A stretch of 64,000 nt of DNA, taken from NCBI RefSeq assembly GCF_007655485.1, contig NZ_VJXQ01000004.1, forward strand, positions 69,204 to 133,203, written 5' to 3'. Shown in pieces: positions 57,751 through 64,000 of this stretch. The first letter of the stretch is position 1, and every line of letters starts with the position of its first letter. The translations under genes and the position numbers were made by a program. The notes under the pieces are model-generated. The model had not been told where the DNA came from and did not search any database. It saw nothing but the letters and a program-made list of their open reading frames with translations. This DNA comes from Halobellus captivus (GTDB taxonomy: Archaea > Halobacteriota > Halobacteria > Halobacteriales > Haloferacaceae).

Positions 57751-57758
57751 GTATAAGC
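57751..57758 (-). promoter_or_regulatory. TATA element of multicopper oxidase gene
   Basis: GCTTATAC (minus-strand reading) lies about 33 bp before the ATG at 57722. The palindrome at 57789-57800 is centred about 40 bp further upstream. Confidence 0.55.
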
Positions 57759-57788
57759 TCGGCGCGGTTCCAAGGTTCTGAGAGCTCC

Positions 57789-57800
57789 TCGAACATATTC
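57789..57800. promoter_or_regulatory. Denitrification-type palindrome upstream of multicopper oxidase
   Basis: CGAACATATTCG is a perfect consensus copy. Its centre is about 40 bp upstream of the TATA element of the multicopper oxidase gene, and about 220 bp from the divergent regulator at 58014. Confidence 0.65.
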
Positions 57801-58013
57801 GGGGAAGCGCGGACCCGGACTGGTCGGAAAGGGGGCACCGACGGATGAACGGGTGGAGGCAGAACGCGACTGGAGCCGGTAGCCGGAGTCGAAGCGAGAG
57901 AGCGAGATCGAGCCGAGATAACCACACAACCGAGCGGTGGGAACGGAGCGTTTACAATCGGCCACACCCGAGGGGCGTATCGAACCGCGACGACTGGGAG
58001 AATACACACTGAA

Positions 58014-58382
58014 ATGGCTTCGAATCCACTGTCTGATGCGCTCGAACCCGATTTCGAGACGGTCTTCGATGCCCTGACCAGCGAGCGGTGTCGCGACGTC
58101 CTTCGCGCGCTCGATCACGGGATGACGGCTGCAGAAATCGCCGACGTGTGTGAACTCCCCCGTTCGACGGCGTATCAGAAACTCGAATCGATGGTCGAAG
58201 CGGGTCTGCTCCGGAAGCAGCAGCGTGAAGACGCCGCGCGGTATGCAATCGATTTCGAGGAGGTTGTCGTCTCCAGACGGAACGGCGAGTTGGAACTCAC
58301 GGTCACGCCGTCATCGCGGTCGGCGGCCGATCAACTCTCCGACCTCTGGGGAGAGGTCAGAGCCGAGGCGAGTACGGAGTAG
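58014..58382 (+). CDS. Winged-helix transcriptional regulator (ArsR-like)
   Basis: The 122-aa protein has an HTH at about 15-85. FDALTSERCRDVLRALDHG leads to TAAEIADVCELPRSTAYQKL, the recognition helix; MVEAGLLRK and ARYAIDFEEVVVSR form the wing. It is divergent from the multicopper oxidase gene and may control it or norB. Only one Cys per helix region is seen, so no metal or iron-sulfur site is evident. Confidence 0.8.
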   Translation: MASNPLSDALEPDFETVFDALTSERCRDVLRALDHGMTAAEIADVCELPRSTAYQKLESMVEAGLLRKQQREDAARYAIDFEEVVVSRRNGELELTVTPSSRSAADQLSDLWGEVRAEASTE

Positions 58383-58439
58383 CGTCGGGGTTGGACGAGC
58401 TCATCAGCCACGCTTCACATCTGTTGGGGCAGTCGAACC

Positions 58440-59153
58440 TCACTCGTCTCGGCGTTCGTTGATCCAGAGGAACGCACCGAACAGCCCCGGTGAGGCCAAC
58501 GCGGCGGCGAAGACTCCGCCGAGCGCAAGACCCCCGAGGTTCCGCGTCCTCGAATCACCGAACGGCGCCGCGACCGCTTCCTCGCCCCCGTCGTTGTCGC
58601 CGTCCCCTCCGCTTTCACCGCCGCCACTTCCCCCACCATCGCTGCTCCCACCGCTACCGCTTTCGCCGACGACGACGGCCCCCTTCATCCCCATCGGTTC
58701 GTGGGGCGTGCACGAGTACGTGAAGGTACCCTCGCTCTCGAACGTGTATTCGAAGGTGTGATCGGCGGCGTCGACGAGGTCAGACTCGAACGCTCCGTCG
58801 GTCTCCACGACGTTGTGAGAGCCGCCCCCTCCGGTCCAGGTCCACGTGACCGTCGTTCCCGGCGAGACACGGATCGCGGCGGGCCCGAAGCCGAACGCGC
58901 CGTCGTTCGCGTCGACGCCGACTTCGACGGTTATCGCGTCGCTATCGGTCCCATCGACGACGCCGTCGTAGTTGGAGGTGTTCTCGAACCACGACTCCAG
59001 ATCTGCTTCCGACGACTGCGCGCCAACGCTGACAGACGCGCCGCCGAGAAGCGTCCCTGCGGCCGCGGCGCCGCCGAGCGCGCGAAGCGCACCGCGACGC
59101 GAGATCGTACGTCCGTCGGCACCGTCTGCCACGTTGGTGTCCGTAGTGGTCAT
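58440..59153 (-). CDS. Halocyanin-domain blue copper protein, membrane-anchored
   Basis: The 237-aa protein has a Tat signal (SRRGALRALGGAAAAG) and a plastocyanin-like halocyanin domain. Copper ligands are His113 (GSHNVVE), Cys148 and His151 (YSCTPHEP), and Met156 (or 154). A Gly/Ser-rich linker and a C-terminal membrane span (LGGLALGGVFAAALASPG) follow. Halocyanins are mobile or tethered electron carriers; here it is the likely electron donor to NirK or another oxidase. It shares the palindrome at 59223-59234 with the divergent HTH-10 regulator. Confidence 0.9.
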   Translation of the reverse strand: MTTTDTNVADGADGRTISRRGALRALGGAAAAGTLLGGASVSVGAQSSEADLESWFENTSNYDGVVDGTDSDAITVEVGVDANDGAFGFGPAAIRVSPGTTVTWTWTGGGGSHNVVETDGAFESDLVDAADHTFEYTFESEGTFTYSCTPHEPMGMKGAVVVGESGSGGSSDGGGSGGGESGGDGDNDGGEEAVAAPFGDSRTRNLGGLALGGVFAAALASPGLFGAFLWINERRDE

Positions 59154-59222
59154 AGTACATTCGGATGGTGAGTGCCCGCGGAAAAACGCGGCTCGTCACT
59201 TCCCGAATGGGCAGGAAACGCC

Positions 59223-59234
59223 CGAACATATTCG
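59223..59234. promoter_or_regulatory. Denitrification-type palindrome between halocyanin and HTH-10 regulator
   Basis: CGAACATATTCG is a perfect copy. It lies about 16 bp before a plus-strand TATA-like sequence (about 59241-59247) of the regulator, and about 44 bp before a minus-strand TATA-like CGTTTTTC (59181-59188) of halocyanin. One site could therefore autoregulate the regulator and control the electron carrier. Confidence 0.65.
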
Positions 59235-59276
59235 CGGGTACTTTACTCCCGGCGCTCGTACAACCTCGTATCACCG

Positions 59277-59915
59277 ATGCCCCAAGCAACGCTCTCTCTC
59301 ACGCTTCCCGAACAGGTCTGGGTCTCGGCGCTCTCGACGGAGTACCCCGACGCCGAATTCACCGTCCTCGCGGCGATGCCCGCGGGCGACACCGGCGTCG
59401 GTCTCGTCGAGATCACCGCTTCGGACATCGAACCGATCGTGACGACCATCGACGGCTACGAGACCGTGACCTCGGTGACGATTCTCGAGGCGCAGGCAGA
59501 GCGAGCGCTCGTGCAGTTCGAGACCACGGAGCCGCTGTTGATCCAGTCGCTGAGCGCGGCCGGGATCCCGCTGGAGCTCCCGATCACGATCGTCGACGGC
59601 GAGGTGACGGTCGAACTGACCGCACCGCGGGAGAAACTCTCGGAGCTCGGGACGCTGCTCGAACAGTTCGGAATCCCGTTCGACCTCGTTTCGATCACGC
59701 AGTCGATCGACACGCAGTCGCTTCTCACGGACGAACAGTACGAGCTTCTCGAGGAGGCGGCCGAGCGCGGTTACTACGACACGCCGCGGACCTGCACCCT
59801 CACGGACTTAGCGGAGGCGATCGGACTCGCCAAATCGACGACGAGCGAGAAGCTCCACCGCGCCGAGGGAAAAGTGATCAAAGAGTTCATCTCTCGCGAC
59901 GAAGAGTCGGAGTGA
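59277..59915 (+). CDS. HTH-10 (bacterio-opsin-activator-like) transcriptional regulator
   Basis: The 212-aa protein has an N-terminal sensor-like region of about 150 residues and a C-terminal HTH-10 domain. LTDEQYELLEEAAERGYYD and LAEAIGLAKSTTSEKLHRAE are hallmarks of that domain. It resembles haloarchaeal anaerobic regulators of the NarO/DmsR group in size and context. I see no Cys in the N-terminal region (only one, in RTCTL near the HTH), so it probably lacks the Cys-rich sensor described for NarO. The palindrome 43-54 bp upstream suggests autoregulation. Sensing of nitrogen oxides is inference. Confidence 0.82.
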   Translation: MPQATLSLTLPEQVWVSALSTEYPDAEFTVLAAMPAGDTGVGLVEITASDIEPIVTTIDGYETVTSVTILEAQAERALVQFETTEPLLIQSLSAAGIPLELPITIVDGEVTVELTAPREKLSELGTLLEQFGIPFDLVSITQSIDTQSLLTDEQYELLEEAAERGYYDTPRTCTLTDLAEAIGLAKSTTSEKLHRAEGKVIKEFISRDEESE

Positions 59916-59952
59916 GGGATTCGCCCGCCGAGAGGGCTATCGTTTCTCGCCG

Positions 59953-60462
59953 TTACTCGCGCCGGAGGAGGACGCCGAGTACTGCAACGAGACAGATTTC
60001 ACCGGCCTTCGATGCGGCGGCCCATGGGTCCGTCGAGAGGTGTGAAATCACGTTTTCAAGCGGTGTAACGTCGTGAAGAAGCGGTTCGCGTCCAGGCAGA
60101 AATCCGCCGTGACCGGTGAAGTGCCACGCGAAGTAGCCGACGATGTATATCACGCCCAGTGCGATCCCGGCGACGTAGTACGGCTTTCGATCCGGGGCGT
60201 TCCGACTGAGCGACACGCCGACGAACAGCGCCATCCCGGAGGCCACGAACGCGGCCGGGCGGGGGTCGAACTGGAGTGCGGCGGGATTCTCGTACAACAA
60301 CGCGAAGAGCGCCAACACACCGTGGTCCGGGTGGGCGAGATGCAGGGCGGCGACGGCCAACGCCAACGCGACACCGAGATACTGGAGTCGTCGGTGAGAG
60401 ACGATCTCGTCTGACGCTCCTCTCGAATCAGAGTGAGCGGGGCGGGACTCGTCGGTGGACAT
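59953..60462 (-). CDS. Polytopic membrane protein of unknown function
   Basis: The 169-aa protein has about four or five hydrophobic helices (LQYLGVALALAVAALHLAHP, FVASGMALFVGVSL, YYVAGIALGVIYIVGYFAW, ICLVAVLGVLLRR) with several His, e.g. HLAHPDHG and WHFTGHGG. The start at 60462 is chosen because the upstream frame is shadow. It converges with the HTH-10 regulator gene (37 bp between). The palindrome at 60593-60604 lies 131 bp upstream and could serve it. The His-rich pattern might bind heme or copper; this is speculative. Confidence 0.7.
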   Translation of the reverse strand: MSTDESRPAHSDSRGASDEIVSHRRLQYLGVALALAVAALHLAHPDHGVLALFALLYENPAALQFDPRPAAFVASGMALFVGVSLSRNAPDRKPYYVAGIALGVIYIVGYFAWHFTGHGGFLPGREPLLHDVTPLENVISHLSTDPWAAASKAGEICLVAVLGVLLRRE

Positions 60463-60592
60463 TATCCGCGATACGACGACCAGGTACTCAACAGTCACGG
60501 TCCTGTCGTCCGGGACGGACTGACGCCCGGGATGTGGTTCCGAGACTAACGAACGTCGGATGCCAGCAACCGTCCCAAGACGAGTATGGGGA

Positions 60593-60604
60593 CGAATACG
60601 TTCG
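60593..60604. promoter_or_regulatory. Denitrification-type palindrome at 60.6 kb
   Basis: CGAATACGTTCG fits the consensus. It lies between the divergent membrane-protein gene (60462, minus) and the short-ORF/DUF7521 group on the plus strand. With the usual 12-18 bp spacing to TATA it would give a transcript start at about 60640, just before the ATG at 60646. Confidence 0.55.
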
Positions 60605-60645
60605 GGGGGATTGTCAGGGGATTCGACAGAGTACGGGCGGCTACG

Positions 60646-60722
60646 ATGACGCAGAGATCCTTTCGAAACACTGTGGAGGAACGAGACGAATGAACGTCGT
60701 ACAGGAGGGACGAGACGAATGA
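60646..60722 (+). other. Two mini-ORFs with ATGA overlaps before DUF7521 gene
   Basis: A 15-codon ORF (60646-60693, MTQRSFRNTVEERDE) and a 10-codon ORF (60690-60722, MNVVQEGRDE) are chained. Each stop overlaps the next ATG (ATGA), and the second overlaps the DUF7521 start. A GGAGG-type ribosome site and ACGAGACGAATGA are duplicated about 29 bp apart. They may be leader peptides or a by-product of a tandem duplication of the initiation region. Confidence 0.4.
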
Positions 60723-60991
60723 CCGTCACGCCGATCGCCGTCGCACTGAAGACGATGACGCTGCTTCTGGGCGGGGCGATCACCCTCTATTCGTTCCGTG
60801 CGTTTCGTCGGACCGGCTCGGCCGCACTCCGTGCGCTGACTGCCGGGTTCGGCGTCGTCACCGTCGGCGCGATCGTCGCGGGAGTCGTCGACCAACTCTC
60901 AACGCTCGACCCCGGCGTCGCGCTCGTCGTCGAGAGCCTCTTCACGACGATCGGGTTCGCCGTCATACTGTACTCGCTGTACGTCGAGTAG
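60719..60991 (+). CDS. DUF7521-like small membrane protein
   Basis: The 90-aa protein has about three hydrophobic helices (TMTLLLGGAITLYSFRAF, LTAGFGVVTVGAIVAGVV, LFTTIGFAVILYSLYVE), matching small haloarchaeal DUF7521 proteins often found beside regulators. It is preceded by two overlapping mini-ORFs. Function unknown. The palindrome upstream puts it in the candidate anaerobic regulon. Confidence 0.75.
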   Translation: MTVTPIAVALKTMTLLLGGAITLYSFRAFRRTGSAALRALTAGFGVVTVGAIVAGVVDQLSTLDPGVALVVESLFTTIGFAVILYSLYVE

Positions 60992-61103
60992 CACCGTCGA
61001 AAACACGCTGTCCACTTTCTCACGACCGCGCCCTGGCGAAAATCGAATCGACCGCCTGGATCGGACGCTCTCGGGAGATCGTATCGAATACGAAACATTC
61101 CGA

Positions 61104-61115
61104 CGAACATATTCG
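61104..61115. promoter_or_regulatory. Denitrification-type palindrome upstream of second DUF2249 gene
   Basis: CGAACATATTCG is a perfect copy, about 12 bp from a weak TATA-like AAAACG sequence near 61121 and about 44 bp before the ATG at 61154. A degenerate CGAAACATTCCG-like sequence lies just upstream. Confidence 0.65.
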
Positions 61116-61153
61116 GGCAAAACGATTCGTCGATCCGCCGGTGAGTTTGTCGT

Positions 61154-61387
61154 ATGGCAGCGACGACACTTGACCTCAGGGACGTCCCACCGGCTGATCG
61201 ACACCCGAAAATTCACGACACCTTCGAATCGCTCGCGAGCGGTGAAACGCTCGAACTCATCAACGACCACGAACCAAAACCGCTGTTCTACGAGATGCAG
61301 GCGGAGGTCGCCTCGTTCGACGCCGACGGATACGAGGTCGAACGACGGGGGCCGGGTGAGTTCGTCGCTCTGCTCCCGAAAAAGTAG
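61154..61387 (+). CDS. DUF2249-domain protein
   Basis: The 77-aa protein has the DUF2249 pattern: TTLDLRDVPPADRHPKIHDT, SGETLELINDHEPKPLFYEM and a C-terminal FVALLPKK. It is related to the protein at 48238-48507. A perfect palindrome lies upstream. Function is unknown, but two regulon-linked copies suggest a conserved role in nitrogen-oxide metabolism. Confidence 0.85.
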   Translation: MAATTLDLRDVPPADRHPKIHDTFESLASGETLELINDHEPKPLFYEMQAEVASFDADGYEVERRGPGEFVALLPKK

Positions 61388-61492
61388 TGCGATTTGGCGG
61401 TTCGCCGATCGGTAGTCGAGTCACCCGAACATTACGGACCACGCAACACACCACCGATCAGAGCGAGGGGATCCGTGTGGTGACAGAAACCA

Positions 61493-62233
61493 TCAGTTTA
61501 TGTGCGCCGTTAATTGATCGCGCGTTCGATTGACGGCGTCAGACAACGCATCGAGCGCCTCTTCGCGGTCGTCGTCGGTCAGTTCTTCCGACGAGCTCGA
61601 CACGGCAAACGATCCATAGACGGTGTTGTCGACGACCACAGGCATTCCGATGGCGGAGATTCCGGAGATGATTTCCCCCTGGTTCATCGCGTAGCCGCGG
61701 GATCTGATAGACTCCAGTTCCTTCTGGAGGTCGACAGACGCAAACGGTTCGTCGTCGTCGTTCGATTCCAGAATGTCTGCGACACGCGAGGGAGGGAGGT
61801 GAGCCAGAATCGCCTTGCCCGCGGCCGTTTTCGTGATCGACGACCAACTTCCGACCAATATGTCTGGGTTGTGAGTCGGGTTCGCACCAGCACCGTTGAC
61901 GAAGATGAGTTTCCCACCCTCCTCGACTGCGGCCCACGCGGTTTTCACGGTTCGGTCGGCGAGCGTTTGTAACGGCCTCCGAGACGCCCGGTAGAACGGT
62001 TCGCGAGATTTCACTCCGACTCCGATGTGGAACCACTGATGAGAGAGTCGGTACGTCCCGTCGTCGTTGATCGCGTAGCCGAGGGCTGCGAGGGTTTGCA
62101 GGTGCCGGTGCGCGGTGCTCTTCGTGAGATCGAGCCGATCTGCGGTCTCCGTAACCCCCATCGGCCCCGTTTCCACCAGCGATTCGACAATTCGAAAGAG
62201 CGTTTCGTCCGCTCCCACGAAATTGCTGGACAT
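61493..62233 (-). CDS. IclR-family transcriptional regulator
   Basis: The 246-aa protein has an N-terminal winged HTH (ETADRLDLTKSTAHRHLQTL) and a C-terminal IclR effector domain (TAAGKAILAHLPPSRVADIL, GEIISGISAIGMPVV). Targets are unknown. A palindrome-like sequence CTGGACATATTCCAG overlaps its start codon, so it may be autoregulated. It is divergent from the CGCGG-motif gene. Confidence 0.87.
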   Translation of the reverse strand: MSSNFVGADETLFRIVESLVETGPMGVTETADRLDLTKSTAHRHLQTLAALGYAINDDGTYRLSHQWFHIGVGVKSREPFYRASRRPLQTLADRTVKTAWAAVEEGGKLIFVNGAGANPTHNPDILVGSWSSITKTAAGKAILAHLPPSRVADILESNDDDEPFASVDLQKELESIRSRGYAMNQGEIISGISAIGMPVVVDNTVYGSFAVSSSSEELTDDDREEALDALSDAVNRTRDQLTAHIN

Positions 62234-62240
62234 ATTCCAG
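62226..62240. promoter_or_regulatory. Palindrome overlapping the IclR-gene start codon
   Basis: CTGGACATATTCCAG is symmetrical in its outer five bases, and its centre resembles the ACATATTC core of the denitrification-type sites. It covers the ATG (62231-62233), where binding would block transcription or translation. Confidence 0.4.
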
Positions 62241-62271
62241 GGACGGTAGACGCCGCGATAAAGTCACCGTT

Positions 62272-62283
62272 AGAATATGTTCG
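62272..62283. promoter_or_regulatory. Denitrification-type palindrome upstream of CGCGG gene
   Basis: AGAATATGTTCG differs from the consensus in one base. It is about 18 bp upstream of the TATA-like GTTATAT (62292-62298) of the gene at 62322. Confidence 0.6.
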
Positions 62284-62291
62284 GGATGCGC

Positions 62292-62298
62292 GTTATAT
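62292..62298 (+). promoter_or_regulatory. TATA element of CGCGG-motif gene
   Basis: GTTATAT is centred about 27 bp before the ATG at 62322, predicting a leaderless transcript and fixing the start. Confidence 0.6.
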
Positions 62299-62321
62299 GC
62301 GTTCAGCGGGTATTCGAACGT

Positions 62322-62657
62322 ATGACGACAGATTCGAAAGCGGATACGGCTGCCGCGAGCGACGCTCACGACGTCGACGCTGCCCCCGTGACCGACCGCA
62401 CGCACGACAACTCCTGGTCCGCGAATTTAGAGGGTCCAGAACACGCCGCTGACCGATCGCTCGTCGTCGATCAAGCGGTCTCGGCGATTGAACACACGGC
62501 CCCCGGAAATCACGTCAACCTCGTCACCCACGGCGATCACGGACACCCTGAGACGTACCTCTACGGGGCGCTCGATGACGCCTACGGCGACGATATCGAC
62601 TGGGAGTACGTCGATCAGTGCGGTTGCGGCGGTCACGTGGTCCGCGTGGATGTCTGA
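62322..62657 (+). CDS. CGCGG-motif small protein of unknown function
   Basis: The 111-aa acidic protein starts MTTDSKADTAAASDAHDV and has a conserved-looking C-terminal domain (HVNLVTHGDHGHPETYLYGA, DIDWEYVDQCGCGGHVVRV). The CGCGG motif with nearby His could bind a metal. I do not recognise a named family with certainty; it may be distantly related to DUF2249-type proteins. Its promoter carries the anaerobic palindrome, and it is divergent from the IclR gene. Confidence 0.7.
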   Translation: MTTDSKADTAAASDAHDVDAAPVTDRTHDNSWSANLEGPEHAADRSLVVDQAVSAIEHTAPGNHVNLVTHGDHGHPETYLYGALDDAYGDDIDWEYVDQCGCGGHVVRVDV

Positions 62658-63213
62658 CCGACCGATCCCGGTCGGGATCGAACTGGTCGGGTATACGGAT
62701 TACGGAGCGGAGTCCAACGGAATGTCATAGGAGATCCTCGGTAGCCGCTCGGTCGCACGAACAGTCGACGAACGACGCGTGTGATCGGATCGTTCCGCCC
62801 GTGGAACGGGCTATCTGCGTACTACGAATACGACCTCGTGCGGGTCCGCGTTCACCCGATGCATCGAAACGCTGTGAAATCAACGACGAGTTAGCGGCGC
62901 TGGAACCTCGGTTCCGCGAGACGGACGAGGAACCGGACGCCGGGGTCTCGATCACTGACAGTGGTGATCGCACATTCCCATAAATTTCCGCCGGGGGGTA
63001 CAGCGGGGATCCAGAACCCGGATCCGCGTTTCAGGATGTGATTCACTGTGAAGCGCTCGTCCGGATGCCGTTACGACGTGTTTTCTCCCGTTCTGGCTCG
63101 TCTATTTGACCGTTCCAACCGCAAAGACTTCACAGTGTGCAGAGGAGCGGTGAGACCGAACAGCTTTTGACTGACCGAACAGTCAGTTTCGACAACAAAA
63201 TGGAGCCTTTCGA
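62658..63213. other. Intergenic region before the TetR-MATE pair
   Basis: No intact gene was recognised. A stretch at about 62870-62983 reads as acidic, coding-like sequence (CEINDELAALEPRFRETDEE) without a convincing start, perhaps a remnant. The right end contains the TetR-type operator at 63168-63185. Confidence 0.5.
63168..63185. promoter_or_regulatory. TetR-type operator (TGACTG-n6-CAGTCA)
   Basis: Perfect 6-bp inverted arms TGACTG and CAGTCA are separated by ACCGAA. The site overlaps and follows the TATA-like TTTTGA (about 63165-63170), between promoter and start codon, as expected for autorepression by the TetR gene 28 bp downstream. Confidence 0.6.
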
Positions 63214-63849
63214 ATGAGTGCGGACACGGCGACGGGGATTCTACACGCCACGCACGACGCACTGTGCAAGCACGGGTACGCGGAGGTGACGATGCAGGAT
63301 ATCGCCGACGAAACCGATCTCTGTAAGGCATCGCTTCACTACCACTACGACGGCAAACACGATCTCCTGGTGGCCTATCTGGACCACCTTTACGAACGGT
63401 TCACCGATCGGCTCACCGAACCGGCGGGGGAGACGGCAGCAGATCGGTTGTACAACCTCATCGACACGTTCATCGTCGACCGTCAGGACGCCCCCGCATT
63501 TCAGACAGCACTGCTGGAAATCAAGGCGCAGTCACCGTACGACGAGGCGTTTCGGAATCGCCTGGAGCGATTCGACGACGCGTTCGTCCGAGAAGTTCGT
63601 GGCATCGTCGAGGATGGCATCGAGGAGGGCACCTTCGACGGCGACGTCGACCCTGACGCCGTCGCGTCATTTCTGACGACGTTCGTCAACGGCGTCCAAA
63701 CGAGACACGTCGGAGTCGGCCACGCCCCCGAAACGTCCGCGACAGTGCTCCGCGCGTATATCGGCGATACGCTCTGTACAGATTTGGCGACCGATGAGAC
63801 AGCCACATCGAGAACGACGTCGGAAGGAGTTAGGGGCACAACTGAATGA
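63214..63849 (+). CDS. TetR/AcrR-family transcriptional regulator
   Basis: The 211-aa protein has the TetR DNA-binding domain (ILHATHDALCKHGYAEVTMQ, then DETDLCKASLHYHYDGKHDL) and an all-helical ligand-binding part. Its last codons overlap the MATE gene start (ATGA), so it probably represses its own transcript and the efflux gene. The inverted repeat at 63168-63185 is the likely operator. Confidence 0.9.
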   Translation: MSADTATGILHATHDALCKHGYAEVTMQDIADETDLCKASLHYHYDGKHDLLVAYLDHLYERFTDRLTEPAGETAADRLYNLIDTFIVDRQDAPAFQTALLEIKAQSPYDEAFRNRLERFDDAFVREVRGIVEDGIEEGTFDGDVDPDAVASFLTTFVNGVQTRHVGVGHAPETSATVLRAYIGDTLCTDLATDETATSRTTSEGVRGTTE

Positions 63850-64000
63850 GGCTTCGAGACCGGATCGGCTCGATGTTCAAGGGGCCGGACGAACTGAACC
63901 TGACGAGCGGTAGGATCGGTCGTCCGCTGTTCTACCTCTCGCTGCCCATCGTCATCACGAATCTCCTCCAGACGGCGTACAACCTCGCGGACACGTTCTG
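63846..64000 (+). CDS. MATE-family efflux transporter (partial, runs off the window)
   Basis: Only the first 51 codons are present. After a short tail the sequence GRPLFYLSLPIVITNLLQTA and YNLADTF matches the first helix and the conserved start of MATE (NorM/DinF-like) exporters, which expel drugs using Na+ or H+ gradients. It is translationally coupled to the TetR regulator. Confidence 0.8.
   Translation, partial: MRLRDRIGSMFKGPDELNLTSGRIGRPLFYLSLPIVITNLLQTAYNLADTF

Noticed and set aside
62870..62983. Acidic coding-like stretch after the CGCGG gene
   Set aside because: It has no plausible start and the upstream part of the frame is Arg-rich non-coding sequence; at most a gene remnant.

Overview
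The window looks like the chromosome (or a large replicon) of a denitrifying halophilic archaeon (class Halobacteria). The evidence is a high-GC genome with acidic predicted proteins, Tat-type signal peptides on most secreted proteins, haloarchaeal families (halocyanin, HTH-10/bacterio-opsin-activator-like regulator, DUF7511, DUF7521, PGF-CTERM tails), and many start codons lying about 25-30 bp downstream of an archaeal TATA element, as in leaderless transcripts. No tRNA, rRNA, CRISPR array or intact insertion sequence was recognised.

1-5.7 kb: a redox and metal-handling block with SCO1, a TlpA-like thioredoxin and CcdA (probable assembly of copper or heme redox proteins), a VOC-family protein, and a divergent two-HMA P1B-type metal ATPase. 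5.9-8.4 kb: a three-gene operon (zinc-less MDR dehydrogenase, PTPS/QueD-like protein, SAM methyltransferase) that may modify a pterin-like molecule. 8.6-15 kb: a DUF1028 protein converging on a complete dipeptide/oligopeptide ABC importer. 15.2-27.7 kb: a cell-surface region with a GT2 glycosyltransferase, MBL-fold hydrolase, Gfo/Idh oxidoreductase, two related Tat-exported beta-helix proteins, a large polytopic membrane protein, a small winged-helix regulator, DUF7511 and a DUF4397 protein. 27.9-33.2 kb: a CARDB-type surface protein, then an unusual Gln/Pro-rich disordered protein, Hsp20 and an ABC exporter. 33.8-45 kb: the proline operon proC-proB-proA, then housekeeping and transport genes (MsrA, DHFR, rhodanese, two MFS carriers, TrkH, an SDR).

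45-62.7 kb: a denitrification and anaerobic-respiration region containing a COX1-like membrane protein, cupin, nirK, two DUF2249 proteins, a quinol-type nitric oxide reductase, a two-domain multicopper oxidase, halocyanin, an HTH-10 regulator, an IclR regulator and a CGCGG-motif protein. It is interrupted by a surface-protein insert (a NosD-like beta-helix protein and a frameshifted PGF-pre-PGF gene). A 12-bp palindrome of consensus CGAAyATrTTCG occurs at least nine times, always in promoter regions of this block; I did not see it elsewhere in the window. It defines a probable anaerobic regulon. The window ends with a TetR regulator, its likely operator, and the start of a MATE efflux gene.

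The strongest leads are the palindrome-defined regulon with its uncharacterised members, the prion-like Gln/Pro-rich protein co-encoded with Hsp20, and the PTPS-family protein with Glu in place of the catalytic Cys. All calls come from reading the sequence; no database search was run.
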